Source: an uncultured Alphaproteobacteria bacterium (GTDB taxonomy: Bacteria > Pseudomonadota > Alphaproteobacteria > HIMB59). From it: a stretch of DNA of 64,000 nucleotides. Positions 41,406-49,838 of this stretch are shown here, piece after piece. Each line of letters begins with the position of its first letter. Position 1 is the stretch's first letter. Under the pieces are notes generated by a model, which saw only the letters and a program-made list of their open reading frames with translations, did no database searches and was not told where the DNA came from. The stretch lies in NCBI GenBank assembly GCA_902528805.1, contig CABZUC010000002.1:1-64000 (forward strand), given 5' to 3'. The position numbers were made by a program, and so were the translations under genes.

Positions 41406-42872
41406 TCACGTTAAATCTATCCAAATAGTTTTTAGCTCACAATACTGATCATGTGCAGCTAAAGATTTATCCCTACCCCCGAAGCCGGAGAGTTTATAAC
41501 CCCCAAAAGGAGTAGTGATATCGCCCTCGCCGTAACAATTAACTGCTACAGTCCCAGCCTTAATTTTTCTTGCAGCTACATGAGCCGTCTTATTAGAGTT
41601 AGTAAAAACAGAAGCAGCCAGTCCGTACTTATTTTGATTAGCTAAAGCTATGCCTTCTTCTGGATCTTTAAAGGTTGTAATTCCCAAGACAGGGCCAAAA
41701 ACTTCTTCAGAAAATAGAGTATTTTCAGGCTTTACGTTATCAAATATTGTTGGCTGAACAAAATATCCACCTGTATCTTCTCTGGTTCTTTTACCTCCAA
41801 TAACTAAATTATTTTTATCCTGGTTAGCTTGATCAATGAAGCCCATGACCTTGTCTAGATGTGCTTGTTCAATCATTGGGCCAATTTTAGTTGCAGCATC
41901 TAAAGGATCTCCCACTACCCACTCTTTAGATTTCTCGACAATTAATTCTAGTAGTTCATCTTTGATTGATTGATGAACAAGTAAACGAGAATTTGAAGAA
42001 CAGTTTTCTCCCATATTCCAAAATATAGAATTAGTGGCGTGATCAGCTACTGTGTCTAAATCCTCAGTGTCACCCATTACAATAAAAGGATTTTTTCCAC
42101 CGCACTCTAGTAAAACTCTTTTAAGATTAGTATCAGCAGAGTAACGTAGAAACATTCGCCCAGTTTCAGTAGAACCAGTAAAAGCAACACAATCAACATC
42201 AGGATGTTCACCTAGCGCTTTTCCCACAGTCTCACCAAAACCACAAACAACATTTATAACACCATCGGGAATGCCAGCCTCTGCAGCAAGTTCTCCAATT
42301 CTAATTGTTGAAAGAGAGGTTTGTTCAGCAGGTTTCAGAACTACTGTATTTCCAGTTGCAAGAATGGGACCGAGCTTCCAGGCAGCCATCATTGCAGGAA
42401 AATTCCAAGGTAGAATAGCCGCGACGACACCCATCGGCTCCCTGACAATCATCGAGAGGATACTTGGGTCACTTGGAGAAATTTGATCGTACAACTTGTC
42501 AATTGCTTCGGCGTGCCAGCGAATAGTATTAACTGTTTCTGGCATATCTATTTCTAGACAATCAGTTATAGGCTTGCCTGCTTCCATAGCTTCCATCATC
42601 GCTAACTCCTCTGCATGTGCCTCTATAACTGTTGCAAATCTCAATAAAACTTTTTTTCTCTCAGCAGGTGGCATCTTAGACCAATGACCCTCCTCAAAAG
42701 CTTTTCTTGCTGCGGACACCGCTTTATTAACATCTTCACCGGAAGCCTCAGCGACACTTGCTAAGACTTTACCGTTAGCAGGGTTAATAGTCTCAAATGT
42801 TTTGCCTTCAGATCCAAGAATAGGCCTACCTCCTATGATCAATTTTGTTGAAAAATCAACTGTTTTAGACAT
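41406..42872 (-). CDS. NAD(P)-dependent aldehyde dehydrogenase, PuuC/BetB-like
   Basis: A 488-residue aldehyde dehydrogenase. AILPWNFPAMMAAWKLGP, VLKPAEQTSLS and AFTGSTETGR build the cofactor site. LLECGGKNPF holds the general-base glutamate and NMGENCSSNSR the catalytic cysteine. The C-terminus (TTPFGGYKLSGFGGRDKS, then ELKTIWIDL) is close to gamma-glutamyl-aminobutyraldehyde dehydrogenase (PuuC). In this cluster it would oxidise an amino-aldehyde or semialdehyde released by the FAD oxidoreductase or lyase. The gap to the next gene is 14 bases. Confidence 0.87.
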   Translation of the reverse strand: MSKTVDFSTKLIIGGRPILGSEGKTFETINPANGKVLASVAEASGEDVNKAVSAARKAFEEGHWSKMPPAERKKVLLRFATVIEAHAEELAMMEAMEAGKPITDCLEIDMPETVNTIRWHAEAIDKLYDQISPSDPSILSMIVREPMGVVAAILPWNFPAMMAAWKLGPILATGNTVVLKPAEQTSLSTIRIGELAAEAGIPDGVINVVCGFGETVGKALGEHPDVDCVAFTGSTETGRMFLRYSADTNLKRVLLECGGKNPFIVMGDTEDLDTVADHATNSIFWNMGENCSSNSRLLVHQSIKDELLELIVEKSKEWVVGDPLDAATKIGPMIEQAHLDKVMGFIDQANQDKNNLVIGGKRTREDTGGYFVQPTIFDNVKPENTLFSEEVFGPVLGITTFKDPEEGIALANQNKYGLAASVFTNSNKTAHVAARKIKAGTVAVNCYGEGDITTPFGGYKLSGFGGRDKSLAAHDQYCELKTIWIDLT

Positions 42873-42886
42873 AAATTGCTCCTTAT

Positions 42887-43852
42887 TTAGTTCCTTTTAA
42901 TTGAAGACTGGATTAACCAATCTTTCTCTTCCTGCCAATCTCTCCAAACCATTCTATTGTTAGTAGTATGGTTGATGGGTAGTTTTGACATGGCAATTCT
43001 TAAATCATGGCGTGCAGGTGCTGCTACATTTGGTAGGGGTTTACGGGGTGGGCCCATTTCTCTACCTGATAAATTCGCGGCTGCTTTAATTCCTGTAAGG
43101 TAGTCAACGTCGTGTCTATTTCCTCCCAGCCATAAGCACACGGGTTCCATCAATTTCCATAAATCCATAGCATCTTGATATTTTTTTTCTTCAATTAAAT
43201 TAAATAGTTTAACACATTCATGGGGCATAAAATTTACAGCTCCCCAAATCATCCCTGTACATCCACTCATTAATGCAAATGGGGCAAAGGAGTCTATTCC
43301 ACAGAAAACTCTTCCTCCCGTCTTGATAAATTTTTGCAAATTTAAAAAGTCTCCTGAACTATCTTTAATATAATCTAAATTTTCTATTGCTAATAATTTA
43401 CGATAAGTGTCTTCAGAGAGGGGTGCGGCTTGCTGTGGAACATTATACATTACGATAGGAACTCTCACTGCTTTTGCTATAGCCTCATAGTGATAAATAA
43501 TTCCACGTTCTGAGGGCGGTTCCAGAAAAGGTGGCATAACCATAATTGCAGTTGCACCTGCATCTTCTGCGGCCCTTGCTTTGTTAATACACTCATTAGT
43601 ACTAAGTGCAGTAGTTTGTGCTATCGTAGGGCACCTGCCATTAATATGTTTAACACCCTCTGAAATTAAAGTTTGTTTTTCATCATCTGTTAGATAAGCG
43701 TATTCACCAGTGCCAGAACATAGGACTAAACCATGTATACCCGCTTCTAATAAGTCCTCGATATGAGAGTGGTAACGCTTTAGATCAATTCCCTCTCCAC
43801 TATCTTGGAATGGGGTGCACATAGCTCCGTAGATACCTTTTAAAATAGTCAC
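42887..43852 (-). CDS. DHDPS/NAL-family lyase or deaminase
   Basis: A 321-residue class I aldolase-fold protein of the dihydrodipicolinate synthase family. The Schiff-base lysine is K163 (YIKDSSGDF) with tyrosine Y136 in IVMYNVPQ, and the substrate-carboxylate loop reads CSGTGEYAYLT instead of G-T-T-G-E. It is unlikely to be the biosynthetic DapA because of this loop, the extended C-terminus and the catabolic neighbours. One known member, the pyrroline-4-hydroxy-2-carboxylate deaminase of hydroxyproline breakdown, would fit an FAD oxidase plus aldehyde dehydrogenase set. That is a hypothesis. Confidence 0.82.
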   Translation of the reverse strand: MTILKGIYGAMCTPFQDSGEGIDLKRYHSHIEDLLEAGIHGLVLCSGTGEYAYLTDDEKQTLISEGVKHINGRCPTIAQTTALSTNECINKARAAEDAGATAIMVMPPFLEPPSERGIIYHYEAIAKAVRVPIVMYNVPQQAAPLSEDTYRKLLAIENLDYIKDSSGDFLNLQKFIKTGGRVFCGIDSFAPFALMSGCTGMIWGAVNFMPHECVKLFNLIEEKKYQDAMDLWKLMEPVCLWLGGNRHDVDYLTGIKAAANLSGREMGPPRKPLPNVAAPARHDLRIAMSKLPINHTTNNRMVWRDWQEEKDWLIQSSIKRN

Positions 43853-43910
43853 CTTCCCATAATCTCCTTATTTAAATTATCCAATGTATCATAATTGGTT
43901 ATCATTTCTT

Positions 43911-45248
43911 TTATAAATCCCTACCGGCTGTCATTTCTCGAGATTTAATTCTTAAGTTAGCCCCTATTTGGGTTAAAAAATTAGGCGGCAAAAGACTTGG
44001 TTTTTCAATATTTTCATACTTATCAAGTTGAGATGAGTTTGATTTACATGCTTTGTCAATGATTAATTTTCCTGCCAAAGTTCCTTTAACTGTTCCCAAT
44101 CCATTAGAACAGCAAGCTGAAAAGAGATTTTCATCTAACTCACCAAAAGCAGGGGCACCGTTTAAGGAAAGACAAACTCGCCCTCCCCAACTAAACTCAA
44201 ATGGTATTTCATTTAAGTTAGGAAAGCGTCCTATAAAACTTTTTCGGTGTTTTTGACAGGAGTTTTCAAAATCAGATTTAAGTGACTCAAGATTTTGGCG
44301 ACATCTCCAAGTATTCCTAATAAGAAGTCTAGATTGATTTTCACTAACCTTAATTTTTCTAACAGTAGTGCCAATAGGATTTGAAGAGGTCAAGCCCCAT
44401 GAGGGGTCACTTTTTAAAATACTATCATCAAATTTTTTAGTAAGAGAGGAGTAAGTAAAAATATGAATAAGTTGATTTTTGTAAAATCCAAAATTTGTTA
44501 TATGCCCATTAACTGCAAAAATAATATTTTTAGTTATTATTTTTCCTTGAGAAGTATAGGCGTCCCAACTACTATTTTTTTTTTCAATTTTTTTTATAGG
44601 ACTATTTTGAAAAACTTCGATTTTATCACTGAGTCTTTCAACTATTCTTTTGATATATTCAGCAGGCTGAATTAGAATTGTCCCAGGAGTATAAATTCCT
44701 TGTTCATAATAGTTGGAACCAGTGATTTCAGACATCTGTTTGGAATCTACAGACTGATAGTCCTCTCCTAATGCCTCTAATTGTTTTTTATAATCTTTAT
44801 TGAAAGAAATACCTTTGGGTGTTGCTGCACCATTTAGCTTACCTATCTTGTTATATACACTTTGGGGAATATCGTACTCTTCAACCATTTGTGATGAAAA
44901 TTCTATAGCCTCACGATTAAGAGAAATTGAGTCTTTATCTTTTTTAATTGAACTTAAATAATCTCCTTTTGCATTTATGTTGTGAGGAACATCGATCATG
45001 AAGCCACTATTCTGGCCAGCTGCTCCTTCGCCAATACCAATTGCATCAATGAGAATTATTTTGTCGCCACTACGAAGTTCCGTTAGTCTTTTTGCTGCGG
45101 ATATTCCTGCAAAGCCACTACCTATAATAAGCCAGTCACAGGAGTGATTTCGATCAAGAGTGGGGGCAAAATATCGGCTATCACTTATTTTTAACCAGCC
45201 ATTTTCGCCGATTTCTAATGGAAATTTGCTAGATGAGTAAGTAGTCAA
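43911..45248 (-). CDS. FAD-dependent amine/amino-acid oxidoreductase, PuuB-like (DAO family)
   Basis: A 445-residue DAO-fold flavoprotein. The FAD motif DWLIIGSGFAGISAAKRL begins at about residue 39, after an N-terminal extension. GEGAAGQNSGFMIDVPH is the flavin-contact histidine/asparagine region seen in PuuB/OrdL. GIYTPGTILIQPAEYIKRIV and FSWGGRVCLSLNGAPAFGE are further PuuB features. It would oxidise a secondary or methylated amine. It sits between the BHMT gene (17 bases) and the DHDPS-family gene (58 bases) in one minus-strand catabolic run. Confidence 0.83.
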   Translation of the reverse strand: MTTYSSSKFPLEIGENGWLKISDSRYFAPTLDRNHSCDWLIIGSGFAGISAAKRLTELRSGDKIILIDAIGIGEGAAGQNSGFMIDVPHNINAKGDYLSSIKKDKDSISLNREAIEFSSQMVEEYDIPQSVYNKIGKLNGAATPKGISFNKDYKKQLEALGEDYQSVDSKQMSEITGSNYYEQGIYTPGTILIQPAEYIKRIVERLSDKIEVFQNSPIKKIEKKNSSWDAYTSQGKIITKNIIFAVNGHITNFGFYKNQLIHIFTYSSLTKKFDDSILKSDPSWGLTSSNPIGTTVRKIKVSENQSRLLIRNTWRCRQNLESLKSDFENSCQKHRKSFIGRFPNLNEIPFEFSWGGRVCLSLNGAPAFGELDENLFSACCSNGLGTVKGTLAGKLIIDKACKSNSSQLDKYENIEKPSLLPPNFLTQIGANLRIKSREMTAGRDL

Positions 45249-45265
45249 AGCACTCTAAATAGTTG

Positions 45266-46336
45266 CTACCCTTTGGGTAGCCACTTCTCTTCAGCTTTAT
45301 ACTTATCTTGATGCTTGGTATTAATGCTGCTTAAAGTTTTATCTGTGCCTAAGATAAAATGTTTGCTCATGTCAGGATAGTATTTGTAGGAGATAGGTTT
45401 ACGACCTAAAGCCACAGCCATTTCTCTTACATGATGTGGGGCTGCCCCACAGCACACTCCAATGAAATTAATATTTTTACTTTGACAGTCTTTGGCAAAC
45501 TCAGCCATTTCATATCGATTACAATAAAGATTATCAATGCCCACAGGGAAAGGTCTGTTGTTAGGAATACAATCACAGCCCTCATCTGGCAAAGAAAACC
45601 AAACAGGAAATTCATCTGTAGTTCTGACAGGAACTGGCAACCCTGCGACATGACAAGATACTTTTTCACGGATTTTAATTAAATGTTTCATTGTGTGATG
45701 AGGTCCTCTAAAACAATTTAAACCAACAACCTCAGCGCCATTATCTTCGAACTTTTTACAGGCATCCTCCGGGGTATCATTATCCCTTGTAAGGTCATTT
45801 GCTGGTATAGCTAAATTTACCACTGCTATTAAGCCTGCCTCTTTTATTTTTTTAAGAGCAATCAACGCTTCACCAGTCCATTGAATTGTTTCAGCTACAA
45901 CAAAGTCAACGCCTGCATCCTTTGCCCAGCCAATTTGTTCTTCATACATCTTCTCTACTTCAACTAATGAGGATTTATTATTGGGATCATATATATTCGT
46001 GTTAGCAACATCTCCTGCGATCATTAAATCTAAATCAGGAAATTCATTTGCAGCATCTTTTGCAATTTTTAAAGCATTTAATTGAAGTGGTTCAAGTAAT
46101 TCCTCTTTACCTATCAATCGAAGCTTTTCACGATGACCATAATATGTGAACGCTTGAACAACATCGCTGCCTGCTCTAATAAATTCTCGATGAAGTTGGG
46201 TAACCACTTCTGGATGCTCTAAAACTACTTCTGGTACGAAGGCGCCTGCCTGTAAATAGCCCCTTTTTTCCATTTCAAATAAATAACCCTCAGCACACAA
46301 AACTGGGCCCTTGTCTAATCTTTGAATTAAATCCAT
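45266..46336 (-). CDS. betaine-homocysteine S-methyltransferase-like
   Basis: A 356-residue zinc methyltransferase of the homocysteine methyltransferase family. EKRGYLQAG, the HPEVVTQLHREFIRAGSDVV segment and FTYYGHREKL closely follow mammalian BHMT. The zinc cysteines are in GLNCFRG and the late GVCCGAAPHH pair. It moves a methyl from a betaine to homocysteine, giving methionine and a dimethylated product. A strong AGGAGAGG ribosome site precedes the ATG. It heads the minus-strand cluster and links it to the metK/ahcY methyl cycle at 51-54 kb. Confidence 0.87.
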   Translation of the reverse strand: MDLIQRLDKGPVLCAEGYLFEMEKRGYLQAGAFVPEVVLEHPEVVTQLHREFIRAGSDVVQAFTYYGHREKLRLIGKEELLEPLQLNALKIAKDAANEFPDLDLMIAGDVANTNIYDPNNKSSLVEVEKMYEEQIGWAKDAGVDFVVAETIQWTGEALIALKKIKEAGLIAVVNLAIPANDLTRDNDTPEDACKKFEDNGAEVVGLNCFRGPHHTMKHLIKIREKVSCHVAGLPVPVRTTDEFPVWFSLPDEGCDCIPNNRPFPVGIDNLYCNRYEMAEFAKDCQSKNINFIGVCCGAAPHHVREMAVALGRKPISYKYYPDMSKHFILGTDKTLSSINTKHQDKYKAEEKWLPKG

Positions 46337-46431
46337 AAACCTCTCCTCTTAATGAATAAAACTCTATTATGGAAATAAATCCATTTCTAGTTTAAAAAAA
46401 GATAGGATATTGAAGGTTTAGGAGAGTAACA

Positions 46432-47526
46432 GTGGGGGCAAAAAAAGCAGATTTTTTCGACTCAAGGGATAAATATTTATCTTTCGTGAATTCAACAAAT
46501 GAGAAAAGTAAAATTGCTTTCGAACTCGCAAAATACATAAAAAAATCAAAGATAACCAAAGATGCTTTTAGAATTTTTGACGCTGGAACCGGAGATGGAA
46601 GTGTAATCTCTACACTTTTATCTGCTGCTCATGAAAAATTTCCCGAAGACCCTATTATTGTTGTAGGAAAAGAAATAAGTATTGATGATATCAATAGCTT
46701 ACTAGCTTTTTTAGGTTATCGGTTCTATGAACATAAAAATTTAGTTTTTTGTATCACGAATGCCTCTTATAAAGATATACACGAGAAAGAGTTTAAAGAT
46801 TGTAAGCTTATAAAAAAAGAACTCTCAGGAAACTCTAGTTTTAGTTTTAATCAACAACTTATGAATATGAGCGATGTTATTAAAAAAAATTGGGAAATAA
46901 AAGAAGATACATCTACTACACTATTACGGCCCAAACATAAAAGCTTTATGGTAATTTATAGAAAAGATCAAAAAATCCCTTTAATTCATTTAATTCCTAA
47001 AAAATTAACTGATATCCCTGGAGTTTATGATTTTATTATAGCATCACAAGCCTTTCGATTGAGGTCGCCCTATCAAAGAACTTTGAAACTTGTATTATTA
47101 CCATTGATAAGGATGTTAGATTTTAAAGGGCAACTATTTTTTATCTATTCATCGGGAAATGATTTTACGAAAAAAATATTAAAACAATTTTTTCCTGAAA
47201 TTAATCCATTTCAATTTAATGATCCAAAAACCTTTATAAAAACTATTTCACAAAATATTCCTGAATTCTCAAAAAAATATAAAGTAAATGTATCAAATTT
47301 CCTTTTCTCTTTTCTGAACATTTCTCTTTCTTCAAAAAGAAAATTTTCTCCCATGAATTCACTAGGACTTTGGAATGCTATTACTTATGTGGGTCAAATA
47401 TCAGAAAATGAGCAAAATAATATTAAGATTAATGTTAAATTTTTAGATAAGATTAGTAGTAGTGCAAAAAAACTCTCATTAAACTTTAAAGATAATATGA
47501 TGAGGTTTGAAAAAAAAATAAAATAA
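46432..47526 (+). CDS. methyltransferase-like protein of unknown function
   Basis: A 364-residue soluble protein starting at GTG 46432 with AGGAGAG seven bases upstream. Residues about 47-58 (FRIFDAGTGDGS) form the glycine-rich motif I of SAM-dependent methyltransferases, and later DFIIASQAFR and FKGQLFFIYSSG resemble motifs IV and V. The C-terminal third is lysine-rich and without recognised motifs. I cannot place the family. It lies 14 bases before the DMSP lyase gene on the same strand, so co-expression is likely. A substrate link to DMSP is only a suggestion. Confidence 0.6.
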   Translation: MGAKKADFFDSRDKYLSFVNSTNEKSKIAFELAKYIKKSKITKDAFRIFDAGTGDGSVISTLLSAAHEKFPEDPIIVVGKEISIDDINSLLAFLGYRFYEHKNLVFCITNASYKDIHEKEFKDCKLIKKELSGNSSFSFNQQLMNMSDVIKKNWEIKEDTSTTLLRPKHKSFMVIYRKDQKIPLIHLIPKKLTDIPGVYDFIIASQAFRLRSPYQRTLKLVLLPLIRMLDFKGQLFFIYSSGNDFTKKILKQFFPEINPFQFNDPKTFIKTISQNIPEFSKKYKVNVSNFLFSFLNISLSSKRKFSPMNSLGLWNAITYVGQISENEQNNIKINVKFLDKISSSAKKLSLNFKDNMMRFEKKIK

Positions 47527-47540
47527 ATTAATATTTATCA

Positions 47541-48827
47541 ATGAGTAATTTTTCCAGCAAATTCGCAGATCGCAAAATTGGACCAAAATTTCTCGATGCT
47601 ATTAACCAAAATTATCAAAATCAAATTTATAAACCTCGGCTCTATGAAGATAAGATAAATTTTGACCGTCTGAGAATGTACCGATTAAACAGGGTGCAAG
47701 AACAACTTCGTTTAAATAATGTGGGAGCATGTATTTTATTTGATCCCATTAATATTAGATATGCTACTGATAGCAGAAATATGAGCTTATTTACAATGCA
47801 TGAACTTGTTCGTTTTGTATTTATTTCTGCAGATAACAAAGTAATTTTATTTGATTACCCTAAAAGTGAACACCTCTCTAATCACCTTTGTACAATTGAC
47901 GAAATAAGAGAAGTAGTAAGTTGGGATTTTTTTTCTGCAAATAATTTTGTAGATAAAAATGCAAAACAATGGGCTGGAATTGTTCAAGATTTAATGCGTG
48001 AACATTCTCCTGACAACAACAGGCTTGCTATAGATGTATCTGACCCTGTTGGAATTCAAATACTTCTTAAACAATTTAATGTTGAAATATTAAATGCTCA
48101 AAAAATTGTTGAAACTGCAAGATCAATTAAATCAGATGATGAGTTAGTATGCATGAAGGCCTCTATTGAAACAGCTGAAAAAGGAATGTGGCTGATGAAA
48201 GAAAAATTACATGCTGGAATGACGGAGGAAGAACTTTGGTCATATATGCATAAGGTTAATATTGAAAGTGGGGGTGAGTGGTTCGAGACTCGTCTATTGG
48301 TGTCCGGCCCAAGAACAAATCCATGGCTTCAAGAATGTAGTAATCGTGTGATTGAAGCTGGTGATATAGTAGCGTTTGATACTGATATGGTTGGACCCTA
48401 CGGTTACTGTGCTGATATATCTCGAACCTTTGTCGAGGGAAATAAGTTTAATGATGAACAAAGAAGGCTTTATGATTTAGCCTTGGAACATATCAACCAC
48501 AACAAGTCTCTGATTAAAGCTGGTTTAAACTTTCGAGAATTTGCTGAGCAATCATGGAAGTTACCTGATAATTGTTATGACAATCATTATCCTTGTATTA
48601 TCCATGGCGTAGGATTATGTGACGAGTGGCCTTTTGTTGCCTACCCCAATAAAGATTTTAGTAACTCTGATTACTCTGCCCATTTTGAAGAAAATATGAC
48701 TATTTGTGTTGAGAGTTATATTGGAGAGGTTGGCGGAAAAGAAGGTATAAAACTTGAGGATCAATTCTTGGTAACTAAAGATGGGCTTAAACAGTTGAGT
48801 TCATTTCCTTATGAACAATCAAATTAA
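47541..48827 (+). CDS. dddP: DMSP lyase, DddP type (M24 metallopeptidase fold)
   Basis: A 428-residue pita-bread-fold protein strongly resembling DddP, which cleaves dimethylsulfoniopropionate to DMS and acrylate. FDPINIRYATDS, GGEWFETRLLVSGPRTNPW and HGVGLCDEWPFVAYP are close to characterised DddP. The metal ligands D280, D282, D292, H355, E391 and E406 have nearly the same spacing as in DddP (295, 297, 307, 371, 406, 421). The aspartate proposed as catalytic base, six residues after the histidine, is present (D361). A prolidase-type role is the alternative but less likely. Confidence 0.85.
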   Translation: MSNFSSKFADRKIGPKFLDAINQNYQNQIYKPRLYEDKINFDRLRMYRLNRVQEQLRLNNVGACILFDPINIRYATDSRNMSLFTMHELVRFVFISADNKVILFDYPKSEHLSNHLCTIDEIREVVSWDFFSANNFVDKNAKQWAGIVQDLMREHSPDNNRLAIDVSDPVGIQILLKQFNVEILNAQKIVETARSIKSDDELVCMKASIETAEKGMWLMKEKLHAGMTEEELWSYMHKVNIESGGEWFETRLLVSGPRTNPWLQECSNRVIEAGDIVAFDTDMVGPYGYCADISRTFVEGNKFNDEQRRLYDLALEHINHNKSLIKAGLNFREFAEQSWKLPDNCYDNHYPCIIHGVGLCDEWPFVAYPNKDFSNSDYSAHFEENMTICVESYIGEVGGKEGIKLEDQFLVTKDGLKQLSSFPYEQSN

Positions 48828-48850
48828 AAGTTATTATCAAAAGAAAATTT

Positions 48851-49177
48851 TTAAATTTTACTAGATATCCAGTTTTTTAAATCAGCCTCTGAACCTAAGC
48901 CGATTTTAGTGTCAGCTATAGAACCGTCTTTGAATAAAATCATTGTTGGAATACTTCTTATACTAAAATTTGCTGGTGCTTGAGGATTTTCATCAATATT
49001 AATTTTTTTGATTGAAATTTTATCCCCCATCTCTGAGGCAATATTATCTAATATGGGAGCTATTGCCTTACAAGGGCCACACCATTCAGCCCAAAAATCG
49101 ACTAAAACAGGTGTATTTTTTGAGTATTCCATAACCTTCTCTTGAAAGTTACCGTCATTAATTTGTTCTACTGACAT
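48851..49177 (-). CDS. trxA: thioredoxin 1
   Basis: A 108-residue thioredoxin with VDFWAEWCGPCKAIAP (redox C-G-P-C) and the cis-proline in IRSIPTMILFKDG. It reduces protein disulfides in the cytoplasm and can supply electrons to the ribonucleotide reductase encoded 6 kb away. It is the last gene of the long minus-strand operon starting with adenosine kinase, 16 bases after the nucleotidyltransferase. Position after tsaE and its neighbours is usual in alphaproteobacteria. Confidence 0.95.
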   Translation of the reverse strand: MSVEQINDGNFQEKVMEYSKNTPVLVDFWAEWCGPCKAIAPILDNIASEMGDKISIKKINIDENPQAPANFSIRSIPTMILFKDGSIADTKIGLGSEADLKNWISSKI

Positions 49178-49193
49178 ATTTTATATATGGGAA

Positions 49194-49838
49194 TTAGTAT
49201 TGGTTTTTCAAATATAATTCTTTTGTTCCAACGTGTGGATTAACACTAACAGTTTCATATCCATATAATTTTCCTTCAATAGAGCAATTAATCCAATAAT
49301 CTTGGATGTTAAAAATATCAGGATAATGATTAAGAGATTTATTTCTGATCAAGTGACATCCCTGGAATTGCGTGTTGTGGTTGACTGATGGAAAATTGAT
49401 TATATTTTTATTTTTCATATCTAAATCAAAGATTTCACTATTTGAATTTACAAGTAGTAGATTTTCAACGTTCTTATTTTCATTAAAAAAATTTATAGAT
49501 TCTTTTATTTCATTTACAAATGTCTTTTGCCATAAATTATCAGTATTTAAAACTAATAAATCATCATTTTGTATTTTTTTTATAGCGCCCCCTGTTCCTA
49601 GGATATTGGGTTCATGAGATATAAAAATATCAGTGTAATTTTCTTTTATATAGCTTTCTAAGATTTGATTTTGATAATGTGTATTAACAAAAATTCTTTG
49701 ATGAGAAATTTTTTGTGCTATTTCTATTGCATAATCAATAAGCGTTTTCTGGTTTATCTTGAGCATAGGTTTAGGAATATTTTTGGTCAAATCATCCATT
49801 CGATTTCCATATCCAGCTGCTAATACTAAAATATTCAT
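49194..49838 (-). CDS. sugar-phosphate nucleotidyltransferase (MurU-like)
   Basis: A 214-residue NTP-transferase. It opens MNILVLAAGYGNRMDDLTKN followed by IPKPMLKI, the nucleotide-binding signature. GTGGAIKKI is the second conserved loop and LVLNTDNLW carries the metal-binding aspartate. In alphaproteobacteria this position, next to an aminoglycoside-phosphotransferase-fold kinase, is held by the MurNAc-1-phosphate uridylyltransferase MurU with its kinase AmgK, used in cell-wall recycling. That role is inferred from context. Its start is directly adjacent to the kinase stop. Confidence 0.8.
   Translation of the reverse strand: MNILVLAAGYGNRMDDLTKNIPKPMLKINQKTLIDYAIEIAQKISHQRIFVNTHYQNQILESYIKENYTDIFISHEPNILGTGGAIKKIQNDDLLVLNTDNLWQKTFVNEIKESINFFNENKNVENLLLVNSNSEIFDLDMKNKNIINFPSVNHNTQFQGCHLIRNKSLNHYPDIFNIQDYWINCSIEGKLYGYETVSVNPHVGTKELYLKNQY

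Noticed and set aside
44463-44675. Plus-strand frame opposite the FAD oxidoreductase
   Set aside because: Shadow frame of a clear gene with no features of its own.
46337-46431. Possible SAM-II/SAM-V riboswitch before the betaine-homocysteine methyltransferase
   Set aside because: The expected pseudoknot consensus is not present; only a weak ATGGA/TCCAT hairpin and a normal ribosome site are seen.
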